Below, piece by piece: positions 19,664 to 31,816 of a stretch of DNA of 64,000 nt. Positions within the stretch are counted from its first letter, which is position 1. Every line of letters begins with the position of its first letter. This DNA is from Lachancea mirantina. Its lineage: Eukaryota; Ascomycota; Saccharomycetes; Saccharomycetales; Saccharomycetaceae. The translations under genes and the position numbers were made by a program. The notes below the pieces were generated by a model. It saw nothing but the letters and a program-made list of their open reading frames with translations, was not told the origin of the DNA and did no database searches. Location of the stretch: contig LT598466.1 of NCBI GenBank assembly GCA_900074745.1, forward strand, positions 558,001-622,000, written 5' to 3'.

Positions 19664-21649
19664 ATGGAACCGGCCTCAGTCGAGGCCGCAGCCGCAGCCG
19701 CGGTGGTTCCGGACTCGGAGTCCGACTCCGCCGAAACGCTGCGGCTCGATATATACGATCTGATCCGCGATGCGGATGCAGGATCTGAAACCGAACATGA
19801 AGAATTAGCCGCGGCTAAAGCCGCGGCTGCGGCGGCGCCAGTAGGGGCTGGAGCCGAGGCTCTAGCCACACGGCGCCTCAAATCGTCGCTCAAACTGTCG
19901 TCGAGCGGGTCCTCGGCGTCATTGCCGAGCACCACAGGCAAAAGCGTGCGGTTCGCCCCGCAGCTCACAACGGTCAAACGGTTCGATGTGGGCCTAGAAC
20001 CCATCTCCATTTCGACCGAAAACTCGCCCCGCATGGCGCCCCGCACCGCGCCCCGCATTTCCCCGCTCGTCGCGCTGGACGCGTATCTGAGCGACTGCGT
20101 CGACAGCAGCGACAGCTGCGATGACGCAGACGGGGATGACGAATTCTGGTTCGGAACGGCGCTATCGCGGAGCAAACTGCCGCTGTCGACCGTGGCATGG
20201 GCGCCTGTGGGGGGCTCGGCGGCTACAGGGGTTCCCGGGTCCTCCGGGGCCCCTGGGGCTTCCGCGGCTTCCGCGGCTTCCGCGGAAGCCGCGCAAGTCC
20301 CGGGCTCTGCACAGCCCGCGTTCACAGTCGCGTCCTGGGCACTCGAATCGACTAATATCGCGCCGCTCGTGGCGCGGCGCGCATTGGATCTGCAATCGCA
20401 TATCCTTGCGTATCTCCAAGGCAATAACATCAAGCTCAGCAGCATATCGACGTGTCTCGACAGCAACAAGCTGCAAGGGCTCATCTACGTTGCCAACCTG
20501 AACTTCGAAAAATTTATAGAGGTCAAGTGCACGTTTAACAGCTGGCGGGACGTGCACTACGTGACCGCGCATTACCATCGCACCGTCACGGACGCGATCG
20601 ACGAGTTCCGGTTCCAGATCGACCTCGCGGGGCTCGATTTCTTCATGCAGCGCAGGGGACTCCTGTACTGCAGCGACAAGCATTCCGAGACCGTGTGCCA
20701 CTTGCAATTGGAACTGTGTTGTCGTTACGACGTAAACGGCGACACTTTCTACGACAACAACAACTACCAGAACTACCAAGTCGCGCTGACCGCGACGACA
20801 AGACCCGCCATGTCAAGGCCTGCCAACGGGCTGGGGCCAGATCATTTCCAAGCGTTTGACCACCGTCTCGAGGCGGCGCTGCCGCTGCGCGGCAGCCCCG
20901 CGACGGCCAAACCGTTCACGCCGGATTTTTTGGTCACAACCACCTTGACGCACGAGCCCCACAACGGCTCGCGTGCAGCAGGTCGTCGGTTTTCGAAAAA
21001 CACCGACTACTATAACACTTCGCCGCTCAAGCACTTGTTCCACAGCGACACCACCCTGTCGCGGGCCTTCCGCATCAACGACGTCACTTTGGAGCCCACG
21101 GCGGATGAACGTTTGGCCACAGAGACCCCATCGACGGTCGTGCCTTTGTCCAGCCCGCGTTCTGCTCCAGACTTGTCCCAGATGTCTACCGCTACATCGC
21201 CCATGCACTTCCTGCTCAACTCACCCGACGCAAACTACACGCATCGGTCTCCTACGCCGCCTCCGCTTTTGAAAAGTGCGTCGACGTCGGATTTGGACTC
21301 GGCCTCGCCTTTGCTCGACGTTTCGTCGCCGAGCACGGGGCTCACGGTGAGTTCACAGGAGATGCCCCGCATCATGAATTCTGCGGCGGCGTCAACCACA
21401 AACGCACATCACTTGACCTACAACAACTCCAACAAGCACCTTTCCAAACGGGGCTTGCCCAAAAAGTCCATGGACTACGACACTTTGCTTCAATCTTACT
21501 GTTTTTACTCACCACCAAAGGGCGGAATAGATCACCATCAAGATTCGGACTCAAACCAGAATTTCGCAACCTTTGAAACCGGACAGGGATCTCCCTGGAC
21601 AAGCCGATATTCCTCAGCTTCACCTCCGGTGCTACTTCAGGGCCAATAA
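19664..21649 (+). CDS. GAC1/PIG1: protein phosphatase 1 glycogen-targeting subunit, GAC1/PIG1
   Basis: A 661-residue regulatory subunit that brings PP1 (Glc7) to glycogen synthase. A PP1-docking RVxF motif, KSVRF, lies at residues 93-97. A CBM21 glycogen-binding domain covers about 274-376, with FNSWRDVHYVTAHYHRT, a DEFRFQID block and the typical FYDNNNYQNYQV ending. S. cerevisiae has two copies from the genome duplication, GAC1 (YOR178C) and PIG1 (YLR273C). A single gene here, between YLR274C and YOR177C orthologues, stands for the undivided ancestor. The N-terminal third is rich in Ala, Ser, Glu and Asp, with a short Ala-Ser repeat near 20260-20290. The whole gene is GC-rich, with codons unlike most neighbours. 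An upstream GTG frame exists from 19577; the first ATG is at 19664. Confidence 0.92.
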   Translation: MEPASVEAAAAAAVVPDSESDSAETLRLDIYDLIRDADAGSETEHEELAAAKAAAAAAPVGAGAEALATRRLKSSLKLSSSGSSASLPSTTGKSVRFAPQLTTVKRFDVGLEPISISTENSPRMAPRTAPRISPLVALDAYLSDCVDSSDSCDDADGDDEFWFGTALSRSKLPLSTVAWAPVGGSAATGVPGSSGAPGASAASAASAEAAQVPGSAQPAFTVASWALESTNIAPLVARRALDLQSHILAYLQGNNIKLSSISTCLDSNKLQGLIYVANLNFEKFIEVKCTFNSWRDVHYVTAHYHRTVTDAIDEFRFQIDLAGLDFFMQRRGLLYCSDKHSETVCHLQLELCCRYDVNGDTFYDNNNYQNYQVALTATTRPAMSRPANGLGPDHFQAFDHRLEAALPLRGSPATAKPFTPDFLVTTTLTHEPHNGSRAAGRRFSKNTDYYNTSPLKHLFHSDTTLSRAFRINDVTLEPTADERLATETPSTVVPLSSPRSAPDLSQMSTATSPMHFLLNSPDANYTHRSPTPPPLLKSASTSDLDSASPLLDVSSPSTGLTVSSQEMPRIMNSAAASTTNAHHLTYNNSNKHLSKRGLPKKSMDYDTLLQSYCFYSPPKGGIDHHQDSDSNQNFATFETGQGSPWTSRYSSASPPVLLQGQ

Positions 21650-22036
21650 AGAAACATGATTTTTGTTAACTATAAACTTGTATTTTACCATTTTGAAAAA
21701 CGGCAATTGCAAACAATCCACCACCGCTACAATCGCTAATTGCTTTCTACTCGGATAGATCAGTATAATATTATTATGTATGTGTTTTTAAGAGCTTCAA
21801 GTTCAACTAGATAACTGCTCCTCGGTTCGCATATTCAAGTTCCCACCTATTCGTGCAAGAGTATTTTCTCCCGCGTGTCAGTTTAGAGAAAAGAGATTTC
21901 AACTTGATGGACGACACAAAAAGCTTCGGTCACAAAAACGTCACGAAAAGTATATAAACGCAGCTCTACATTTTGTAATTAAGTGACTGTCAATAGCTAC
22001 ATTTATCAATTTTCATCGCTTCAAAACATTCAAAAA
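21650..22036. other. intergenic, GAC1/PIG1 3' end and MPC54 promoter
   Basis: A 387-base AT-richer gap. TATATAAACG near 21951 is a likely TATA box about 85 bases before the MPC54-like start. Nothing else is recognised. Confidence 0.4.
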
Positions 22037-23662
22037 ATGGCTACATCCGACAATTCTGAAGTTTCTAACTGTGAGTCCCTCAACGATTCTTTGATTTTCG
22101 ATGACTACAACAACAACAGTCCCAAATCGCCAGCTTCCGAGAACGATATCTCCATTGACCAAATGAGCATTATTGTGGCACCTGTATTTGAAGCTCAGAA
22201 TGTGAACTCAGAGCTGGAGAAAATCATCGAATCTCATGAGAGATTTGGCCTGGTTGACTTGAAGAACAAGAAGATCAGTTTTGGTGAGAATCACACTAAA
22301 CTTTTTGATGGAGAAGCGGTTCTTGACCGAAACCCTCCCGACGGCTGTGTCAATAATCATTCTTCTTCTCCTTCTTGCGGACCACAGGTACCTGTCAAGA
22401 ATTTGAAATCCATTTTAAGCGATAGAATCACGGAAAAGTCGGGGAATGTCATTTATCCACCGGTCAAAAGTACTTCCTGGGAAGAAGATATCCCCATAAC
22501 AAACCCAGTTCTCATTGAGGCCTTGATTAGATGTTTCAATTTTTGTGGTATGTCTTTCAAGGATTTTGATGACTCGGATCTTCTTCTCACAGTCCAAAAA
22601 TTGAGTTTTGGCATCGGAACCGCTCTAAAGGCAAAAGAAATCTGCTACAAGGAGCTTGAAAAAGTTGAGTACGGAAAGATGACTTCCAGGATTAATGAAT
22701 TGGAAATGCATCTTCTAGTTCTGGATGAAGAGAACGACGAGTTAGAAGAAAGAGTAACGACGCTAGAAGCAGAAAACGCAGAAAACAAGCTTCGCGTTGC
22801 TTACATGGAAGAAGAGATTGAAAGGTTGCAGAAAGAAGGAAAAGATTTCGAAAAACTGAGATCCGACTATTCCGAGATCACTGAACAAAATGTAGCCATG
22901 AATGAAAGGATTAATGTTCTGGTCGATATAGAATTGAGTGCAAGGGAGAATCTTGAAAAAAACAAAATTCAGAATAAGCTTCTCATGGACGATTGTCAAG
23001 AGCTCAAAAAGAGTAACGACATTTATAAAATCCATGTCAATTCGCTCGAACACGAAAATGAGACTTTACAAAACTTTTACATGAAGGCCGAGAAGGAGAA
23101 TAAGACAATCAAAACCAAGTTTGAGCAAAAGGCAAAACACACAGAAAGGCAAATGGCTAAACTGGAAAGCTTTAACAAAGTGTCACAACAAGAAGTTCTC
23201 AACTACAGTGCTGAAAATAATATGCTGAAGTTTCATTTGGAACAATCGCAACAGACTATGGAACTTCTTCAATTAGAAAATAATAATTTGAAATCCCATT
23301 ATCAAAATTACAACGAGCACATTGAGATGATGAACGATGACGTACTTCGAAAGGAGAAAGCATACCGCGAAAATTTGGACCACATGAAGGCCAAATATAA
23401 AGAAATGGCGGGCTTAAACAGAGATCTGAAAGCGTTGGAAGAAGCGTTGCGATTCGAGTTAAGGCGTGCGGTTTTTAAGTATTGTGACAAGGAAGAAACG
23501 ATCAAAAAACTCAACAATGACCTTGAAATTGCGAAAAAAGCATTACGACAAACTAGACTCTCTCTAAGTTCCCAACTAAACCCCAAATTTCATAGGAAGA
23601 AGAAGAGCAAATCCAAGCCACGACATGATGATACGCTCTCATCACCGGTAGTTCTGAAATGA
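22037..23662 (+). CDS. MPC54: coiled-coil protein, MPC54-like meiotic spindle-pole plaque component
   Basis: A 541-residue protein. Roughly residues 190-510 are continuous heptad-type helix rich in Glu, Lys, Leu and Asn (for example NELEMHLLVLDEENDELEER), so a long coiled coil. The first 190 residues are acidic and less ordered, and the tail is basic (FHRKKKSKSKPRHD). Sequence alone identifies only a coiled-coil protein. The name rests on position: it lies between the GAC1 (YOR178C) and HEM15 (YOR176W) orthologues, where S. cerevisiae has MPC54 (YOR177C, 464 residues). Mpc54 builds the modified outer plaque of the meiosis II spindle pole body for spore-membrane assembly. The frame reaches 21983 from a GTG; the ATG at 22037 is used. 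Confidence 0.75.
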   Translation: MATSDNSEVSNCESLNDSLIFDDYNNNSPKSPASENDISIDQMSIIVAPVFEAQNVNSELEKIIESHERFGLVDLKNKKISFGENHTKLFDGEAVLDRNPPDGCVNNHSSSPSCGPQVPVKNLKSILSDRITEKSGNVIYPPVKSTSWEEDIPITNPVLIEALIRCFNFCGMSFKDFDDSDLLLTVQKLSFGIGTALKAKEICYKELEKVEYGKMTSRINELEMHLLVLDEENDELEERVTTLEAENAENKLRVAYMEEEIERLQKEGKDFEKLRSDYSEITEQNVAMNERINVLVDIELSARENLEKNKIQNKLLMDDCQELKKSNDIYKIHVNSLEHENETLQNFYMKAEKENKTIKTKFEQKAKHTERQMAKLESFNKVSQQEVLNYSAENNMLKFHLEQSQQTMELLQLENNNLKSHYQNYNEHIEMMNDDVLRKEKAYRENLDHMKAKYKEMAGLNRDLKALEEALRFELRRAVFKYCDKEETIKKLNNDLEIAKKALRQTRLSLSSQLNPKFHRKKKSKSKPRHDDTLSSPVVLK

Positions 23663-23724
23663 AGAAGCGAATTCAAATGAACAGTTCCTTATTGCGTATA
23701 AAAAACCCCACCCTTCCATCAAAT

Positions 23725-23798
23725 GGTTTCGTGGTCTAGTTGGTTATGGCATCTGCTTAACACGCAGAACGTCCCCAGTTCGATCCTGGGCGAAATCA
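23725..23798 (+). tRNA. tV(AAC): tRNA-Val (AAC)
   Basis: A 74-base intronless tRNA nearly identical to the S. cerevisiae tRNA-Val(AAC). Acceptor strands GGTTTCG and CGAAATC pair. The A box is at 23732-23743, the anticodon AAC at 23759-23761 in loop TTAACAC, and the B box GTTCGATCC at 23778-23786. The discriminator base is A. No LTR-like repeat flanks it. Confidence 0.97.
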
Positions 23799-23803
23799 AC
23801 TTG

Positions 23804-23817
23804 TTTTTTAATTTTTT
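23804..23817 (+). terminator. Pol III terminator of tRNA-Val
   Basis: Two runs of six T (23804-23809 and 23812-23817) begin a few bases after the tRNA 3' end. Such runs stop RNA polymerase III. Confidence 0.8.
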
Positions 23818-24043
23818 CCTTTCTATGCTTTAATTTTTCTTCCTTTCCCGCCTCCCAAACGTACAGCGCGAAATCATAACATTAAGCGAGAACTCATCGG
23901 TGTGATCAAGCACGTCCATAAAAGGGCAGGATCATCAGTGATTACTTCCATATTTGGTCATCGCAAAAAGTGCTTTGTTTATTCAATTTTGAAAGATCGC
24001 TTTTTTTTCGGACTCAAATCAGTTTTCTCGAGTACGAATCCAA

Positions 24044-27000
24044 ATGCAACCTTTTGATCTACCCCAGCAGCTGGCTCGATTCCAAACTACTGAGAAAAGT
24101 TTGTTTCCCGCTGTTGAAGATCCCGTTCAGGAATTGTACACTTTTATAGATTGGTTAGCAACAAATCCTGAAGAGATTGATGCCGATGAAGAAACTTTAG
24201 AAGGACTGATTGATCTGGTACACACTTTCCCACAACTCCCCGCTAACGTTCAAACGCAGTTGAGTTACCTGGTAGGAACATCTGCGGGTAATATAGCACA
24301 AGACATCAATACGAATTTGTCCGGCAGCGCGGCAAACGATGAGATTTTGACGCTGCAGTCCCACTGGAAACAAGTCCTCGAGATATATGGCTACTTGATC
24401 CACGTTCTTTTGTATTATCTGCAGCAAGATGTTGCCAGAGCTGCCAATCAATCTTCAACTTCCTCTGGTAGCGCTTTGTCCGGTGGTCGGCGCCAGGTTT
24501 CGGAAGCGACCCTTGAGCTCTTCAAGCGCAGCTGTAATCAAATTGAAACTCTGTTAGACAACATTGTTAAGATCGTCGATATCAACCTTTCGCGGCTTTT
24601 TTTAACTACTCCGGAAAAGACGTCGTTTATTAATCTTTTCACGAGGCCACTTTACATTCTTATCGAGACAGAACAAGTCTTGAAAGTTCAGTCTATCAAG
24701 TTTTTCATTATAAGAATCATTGGGACCGTTGTTAAGCGACATGGCCAAATCTCTAGTACTCAAAATGCGATAATGTCTTCGTTGACGTATTACATGCATC
24801 TCACCAATTTCATCGCAGAGTTGTTGAAAGTGGTTAACGACGATCTGGATTTCCCACAACTTACAGAAGAAGTCTTGCGAGATTTATCCAACAAGGAATT
24901 TAATTCTAAGGATTCTACGGGTCCAAAAGTGGTTTCAAACTTTTTGATCAAGTTGTCGGAAGTCATTCCTCGTACTGTATTGCGACAGATGACTTTAATT
25001 GTTAGACTTCTTAACAATAGCTCTTTCACATTACGATGTGCGGTGGTTGAGGTTTGTGGGAACATTGTTATTGGCATATCTTCCAAGACAGAAGACTTGG
25101 ACCATCACCGGCAGCAGATCGAGGTATTGTTAGAACTCTTGGAGGAGCGTTTCGCTGACTCAAATCCTTACGTTAGAACCAAAGCTATCCAAAGTTGCGT
25201 TAAAATTTGTGACCTCAAAGCTGGGTTCAATAGGCACAGAATTATACTGGTAAAGTTAGCCACAAGATCTTTGCAAGATCGATCCTCTTTAGTGCGAAAA
25301 AATGCCGTCAAACTTTTATCAAAGCTGTTATTGACCCATCGATTCACTGCTTTACATGGAAGCCAGCTGACTTTATCACAATGGAAAGAACGGCTAGCAG
25401 AGGCCTCCCAACTTCTGTCAAACCTGACCAACACCATGACGGAAAACTCTGAAACATCATCACCAAACGAGAAGCAGACAGATGAAGTTTTGCATAAAAA
25501 TGTGGACAATCAAGATGAATATGCCAACTTGGAAGATTCCAGTGCTATGAACAGAGCCAAATTAACCGTGAAGTACTACGAGGATGCCATTGAATTCATT
25601 AAAATAGTATATCAAGCAACAGATCAGTGCGCTCAGCTGCTTCTTTCGAGAAATAAAACTGAAGTGATGGAAGTAATGGATTTTCTTGTGCTGACCGATG
25701 CTTATGGAATCGAGTCGAGTTTTAGTGGTATCAGGAAAATGCTCCATTTAGTATGGATGAAAGGATCGAACGAGGAAGGAACAAGCATTGCAACGCACTT
25801 AGTTTCCTGCTATTATGAATTGTTTTTGAAACCTGCTCAGGAGATGAATTCTGCTCAACATGCTGCATACGTGGCGAAGAACTTGCTTCAATTAACTCAG
25901 GGCGCTTCAATAGCGGATCTGGCGTCTTTAGAAAAACTTTTGGGACTAATTTATGCGGCAGGTCACATAAAAAATGATTCCATAACTTTTCTGTGGAGCA
26001 TTTATAATAGCGCAGCTGAAGAATCTCCATCGTTTACAACAGACCAAATTCATGGATCCATTATCATCCTGGGTATGTTGTCTATGGCTAACAGTGAAAT
26101 TGCCATCAGGGGCCTTGACTCGCTTTTAAAAATTGGACTTGGGGTGCCCGGCAAGCAAGATCTCGTCTTGTCCAAGTACACTTGCGTTGCGTTGCAGCGT
26201 ATAAAATCCGGCGGCCGTCAAGTGATGACATCTGAGAAACTTAACAAAACAATCGAGCAGCTTTTTGCCAAAATTGTTGATTACACCAAAGATCCTTATT
26301 ATTATCCTACTTGCGAAGAGGCCATCAATGCTATATTTGAGCTCTCAGCCGAGGCAGATATTGTGGCCACTGAACTTATTCGTGAAAAGACCATGATGAC
26401 ATTCGGCCGCAAAGAAGAAGATCAAGAGTCATCTGTAGTTCATTCACGAGTGGTATCATTGGCACAACTTTTGTTCGTTGTTGGCAAGGTGGCCATCAAA
26501 ACGCTCGTATACTTGGAGTCGAGTGAAGCACAGTTCAAGAAGAACAAAGTCCTGGGTGAAAGCAAGAAAAGTAGTGCCCTGCGCAGCGAGCAAGCCAAGG
26601 ATGCCGAGGAAAACAATGTTGAGCTTGAGATGATTGGTGGAACGAATGAAGATGACTTTTCGGATGCAATCAGTTTTATAAAAGAAAACGAATTGTTGTT
26701 TGGCGAGCATTCGTTACTGGCAAGATTTGGGCCCCTGGTGGAAGAAATTGTTTCAAATAACACCAAATTCACGGATCCCACTCTTCAAAGGATGGCAGGG
26801 CTGTGTCTAGCGGAATTCATGTGCGTTTCGTCAAAATTTTGTGAAAAGAATTTACCTTTACTAATAACGGTAATGGAAAAATCCGAGGACCCAATAATAC
26901 GATCAAATGCCGTTTTGGGACTTGGAGATATGGCGGTATGTTTCAACAATTTGGTAGACGAAAACACAGAGTACCTCTATAAACGTCTACATGATGCAAG

Positions 27001-27451
27001 CCTCACCGTTCAGAAAACTTGCTTAATGACGGTTACCTTTTTAATACTTGCCGGCCAAGTAAAAGTAAAGGGCCAATTAGGTCAAATGGCGAAATGCCTG
27101 GAAAACGCGGATCAAGGTATCAGTGATATGTGCAAGCTGTTTTTCACAGAATTGGCTACCAAAGACAATGCAATTTATAACGGGTTCATTGATATATTCA
27201 GCAGTTTGTCTAATGATAAAGAATTGGAAAAGGGCAAATTCAAAAGAATAATGAAATACTTGCTGTCATTTATCGAGAAAGAGCGGCATCAAAAGCAACT
27301 GAGTGAAAAACTCTTGACCCGAATTCAAAAGGCAGAGACTCAAAAACAATGGGATGATATTGCCCTAGTGTTAAACACGTTACCAAACAAAAGCGATCAA
27401 GCTACAGAAATTTTGAACAAGGGCTTCAAGATGGTTCTAGCCAGAAAATGA
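24044..27451 (+). CDS. YCS4: condensin subunit, YCS4 (CND1/CAP-D2)
   Basis: A 1135-residue HEAT-repeat subunit of condensin, which compacts mitotic chromosomes (S. cerevisiae Ycs4 has 1176). The N-terminal domain begins MQPFDLPQQLARFQTTEKSL. HEAT-type helices run through the protein, for example RFADSNPYVRTKAIQSCVKI and RSSLVRKNAVKLLSKLLLTH. The conserved Cnd1 domain near residues 950-1040 contains PIIRSNAVLGLGDMAVCFNN and LTVQKTCLMTVTFLILAGQV. An acidic/Lys-rich insert sits near residues 820-880. Gene order GAC1/PIG1, MPC54, YCS4, HEM15 mixes S. cerevisiae chromosomes XII and XV, as expected before the genome duplication. Confidence 0.95.
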   Translation: MQPFDLPQQLARFQTTEKSLFPAVEDPVQELYTFIDWLATNPEEIDADEETLEGLIDLVHTFPQLPANVQTQLSYLVGTSAGNIAQDINTNLSGSAANDEILTLQSHWKQVLEIYGYLIHVLLYYLQQDVARAANQSSTSSGSALSGGRRQVSEATLELFKRSCNQIETLLDNIVKIVDINLSRLFLTTPEKTSFINLFTRPLYILIETEQVLKVQSIKFFIIRIIGTVVKRHGQISSTQNAIMSSLTYYMHLTNFIAELLKVVNDDLDFPQLTEEVLRDLSNKEFNSKDSTGPKVVSNFLIKLSEVIPRTVLRQMTLIVRLLNNSSFTLRCAVVEVCGNIVIGISSKTEDLDHHRQQIEVLLELLEERFADSNPYVRTKAIQSCVKICDLKAGFNRHRIILVKLATRSLQDRSSLVRKNAVKLLSKLLLTHRFTALHGSQLTLSQWKERLAEASQLLSNLTNTMTENSETSSPNEKQTDEVLHKNVDNQDEYANLEDSSAMNRAKLTVKYYEDAIEFIKIVYQATDQCAQLLLSRNKTEVMEVMDFLVLTDAYGIESSFSGIRKMLHLVWMKGSNEEGTSIATHLVSCYYELFLKPAQEMNSAQHAAYVAKNLLQLTQGASIADLASLEKLLGLIYAAGHIKNDSITFLWSIYNSAAEESPSFTTDQIHGSIIILGMLSMANSEIAIRGLDSLLKIGLGVPGKQDLVLSKYTCVALQRIKSGGRQVMTSEKLNKTIEQLFAKIVDYTKDPYYYPTCEEAINAIFELSAEADIVATELIREKTMMTFGRKEEDQESSVVHSRVVSLAQLLFVVGKVAIKTLVYLESSEAQFKKNKVLGESKKSSALRSEQAKDAEENNVELEMIGGTNEDDFSDAISFIKENELLFGEHSLLARFGPLVEEIVSNNTKFTDPTLQRMAGLCLAEFMCVSSKFCEKNLPLLITVMEKSEDPIIRSNAVLGLGDMAVCFNNLVDENTEYLYKRLHDASLTVQKTCLMTVTFLILAGQVKVKGQLGQMAKCLENADQGISDMCKLFFTELATKDNAIYNGFIDIFSSLSNDKELEKGKFKRIMKYLLSFIEKERHQKQLSEKLLTRIQKAETQKQWDDIALVLNTLPNKSDQATEILNKGFKMVLARK

Positions 27452-27559
27452 TGAGCGGGTATATTTTTGAAACTTTTAATCTATAGTATGTAGAAAATCG
27501 GGAAACCAAGATTCAATTAACTGAAAGTCATATTTGCATTTTTCAATTCGACAGCGCGA

Positions 27560-29968
<2,409 letters not shown>

Positions 29969-31783
29969 ATGATAAACCCTATCGCTTCGCAAATAGCTGC
30001 TCTTTCTGACCATAGCGGCATCGACGAGTTGACATTGAAATTGGCCATTTGTCTATTTGCATCGTTCCCCTTAAACGCTCTATTGAAAAGATTACCCGAC
30101 AACAACATTACGTTAAAATGTTGGTATATTATTGGAATCTCTGCGCTATACCTTTTCGGAGTTCTCAATATATTTGATGGGTTCTTCACGTTGTTTCTAA
30201 GCACTTGTCTAACCTATGGCATTACTAGGTTCTATAAGTCACGATTCATGCCCTATGTGAATTTTGCCATTGTGATGTTTTTATTGGCTCTGAACCACAT
30301 GCGGGCTCAGTTTTTCACCGAGTTCGATCCGGCCAAAATAGATATTACAGGTGCCCAAATGGTGCTTGTGATGAAACTCACATCGTTTGCATGGTCGTAT
30401 CACGATGGCACTTCCCGGGACCAGGCTGCCCTTTCAGATTACCAAAAAGCACATGCAATCAGGAGTCATCCTTCTTTTTTACATTTTATGGCTTATGCAT
30501 TCTTTTATCCGTCTCTCTTGACAGGTCCCAGTTTTGATTACGCGGATTTCCAGTCATGGCTTAATTGCGAAGTGTTCCGCGATCTACCTGATGCTGAAAA
30601 GCCCAAACGTCGTTGGACCACGAAGCAAAAAAATCTTCGCAGGCAAATTCCAAAATGTGGGACGTTTGTGTTTTGGAGAGTTATCCAAGGTCTTTTCTGG
30701 ATATCCTTATCGTTTGTTGCGCCAAATTACTTTTCATTGGACTACGTCTTTACGCCGGAATTTTTGGAGAAGGGCTTTTTTTACAGAATCCATTACCTTT
30801 ATGCTTTGGGATTTACATTCCGTCTCAAATATTATGCTGCGTGGACCATTTCCGAAGCTTCTTGTATCTTATGCGGTCTAGGTTACAATGGCTATGACTC
30901 TAAGACACACCAAATAAAATGGGATAGAGTGAGGAACATCGATATTTGGAGATTTGAGATGGCTTCTAATACATTCGAGGGTCTAGAGGCATGGAACATG
31001 AATACTAACAAATGGTTGAAATACTACGTCTATTTGAGAGTGGCAAAACCTGGCTCAAAACCCGGGTTCCGGAGCACTTTGTTCACATTTCTGACATCCG
31101 CTTTTTGGCATGGTACAAGACCAGGATACTATCTGTCTTTCGCCACAGGTGCTCTTTACCAGACATGCGGCAAGTTTTTCAGAAGGAATTTGAGGCCCAT
31201 GTTCTTGAATGCGGATGGTTCTGCGCGTCCAGCCAAAATACTGTATGATATCATCTGTTTCTACACAATGAAAGTAGCGTTTGGTTATCTGGTTCAACCA
31301 TTTGTGATTTTGGATTTTGGTAAATCTCTTTATTGTTGGCGCACGGTGTATTTTTACATCCATGTGGGCATCGCATTGACTTTCTTCGTGTTCAGAGGTC
31401 CATTTTCTGGAAAAGTTCTCAAGTTCTTGAAGTCTCGGCACCCCGAAAACCCGACAGCTAAGCGTGAAAAGGTCTCTGTCGAAGCTGCTGGTCCATTGGC
31501 CGATATATTGAAAGAAAAGGAACAATTTGAAGAAGAGGAAATTATGAGAGGCATGCAACTTGGTATTCCCGAGGCAGATTTCTCTTTAGAAGAGGTAAGA
31601 AACGAAGTGAACTTATTTTTGATGTCATACGATCAATGGAGAGCTGAAAAGGGTTTGGAAATTGAGGAAGAAAATCTCCAAAGAGCATTTCAAAATTTCC
31701 GCGAGGAATTAAGATCGGACTCTCCTAGAAGAGCAAGTTTCAGCTCTTATTCGCCCAAGCCGGTTAGAAAAAGAAAAATCTGA
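29969..31783 (+). CDS. ALE1: lysophospholipid acyltransferase (MBOAT), ALE1
   Basis: A 604-residue multi-spanning ER enzyme that re-acylates lysophospholipids in the Lands cycle. It belongs to the membrane-bound O-acyltransferase family; S. cerevisiae Ale1 has 619 residues. The catalytic His is residue 381 in FLTSAFWHGTRPGYYLSFAT, and the other conserved block is EAWNMNTNKWLKYYVYLR, with the family Asn. Also conserved are LLTGPSFDYADFQSWLNCE and CGLGYNGYDSKT. Hydrophobic segments run through residues 20-120, 170-190, 225-290 and 370-480. The hydrophilic tail ends KPVRKRKI, a dibasic end that may keep it in the ER. The ATG at 29969 matches the S. cerevisiae N-terminus better than the TTG at 29912. 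Its stop is only 34 bases from the convergent MED4 stop. Confidence 0.95.
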   Translation: MINPIASQIAALSDHSGIDELTLKLAICLFASFPLNALLKRLPDNNITLKCWYIIGISALYLFGVLNIFDGFFTLFLSTCLTYGITRFYKSRFMPYVNFAIVMFLLALNHMRAQFFTEFDPAKIDITGAQMVLVMKLTSFAWSYHDGTSRDQAALSDYQKAHAIRSHPSFLHFMAYAFFYPSLLTGPSFDYADFQSWLNCEVFRDLPDAEKPKRRWTTKQKNLRRQIPKCGTFVFWRVIQGLFWISLSFVAPNYFSLDYVFTPEFLEKGFFYRIHYLYALGFTFRLKYYAAWTISEASCILCGLGYNGYDSKTHQIKWDRVRNIDIWRFEMASNTFEGLEAWNMNTNKWLKYYVYLRVAKPGSKPGFRSTLFTFLTSAFWHGTRPGYYLSFATGALYQTCGKFFRRNLRPMFLNADGSARPAKILYDIICFYTMKVAFGYLVQPFVILDFGKSLYCWRTVYFYIHVGIALTFFVFRGPFSGKVLKFLKSRHPENPTAKREKVSVEAAGPLADILKEKEQFEEEEIMRGMQLGIPEADFSLEEVRNEVNLFLMSYDQWRAEKGLEIEEENLQRAFQNFREELRSDSPRRASFSSYSPKPVRKRKI

Positions 31784-31816
31784 TCTTGTGATGCTTGTGC
31801 CATGTCCACCATTGCT

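Noticed and set aside
19549-20779. 311- and 205-codon reverse-strand frames opposite GAC1/PIG1
   Set aside because: They are antisense to a well-supported gene with RVxF and CBM21 motifs; their Ala/Ser/Gly runs mirror its codons.
23600-24043. Possible Ty-type LTR next to the tRNA gene
   Set aside because: No TG...CA-bounded repeat or target duplication is visible in the short flanks.
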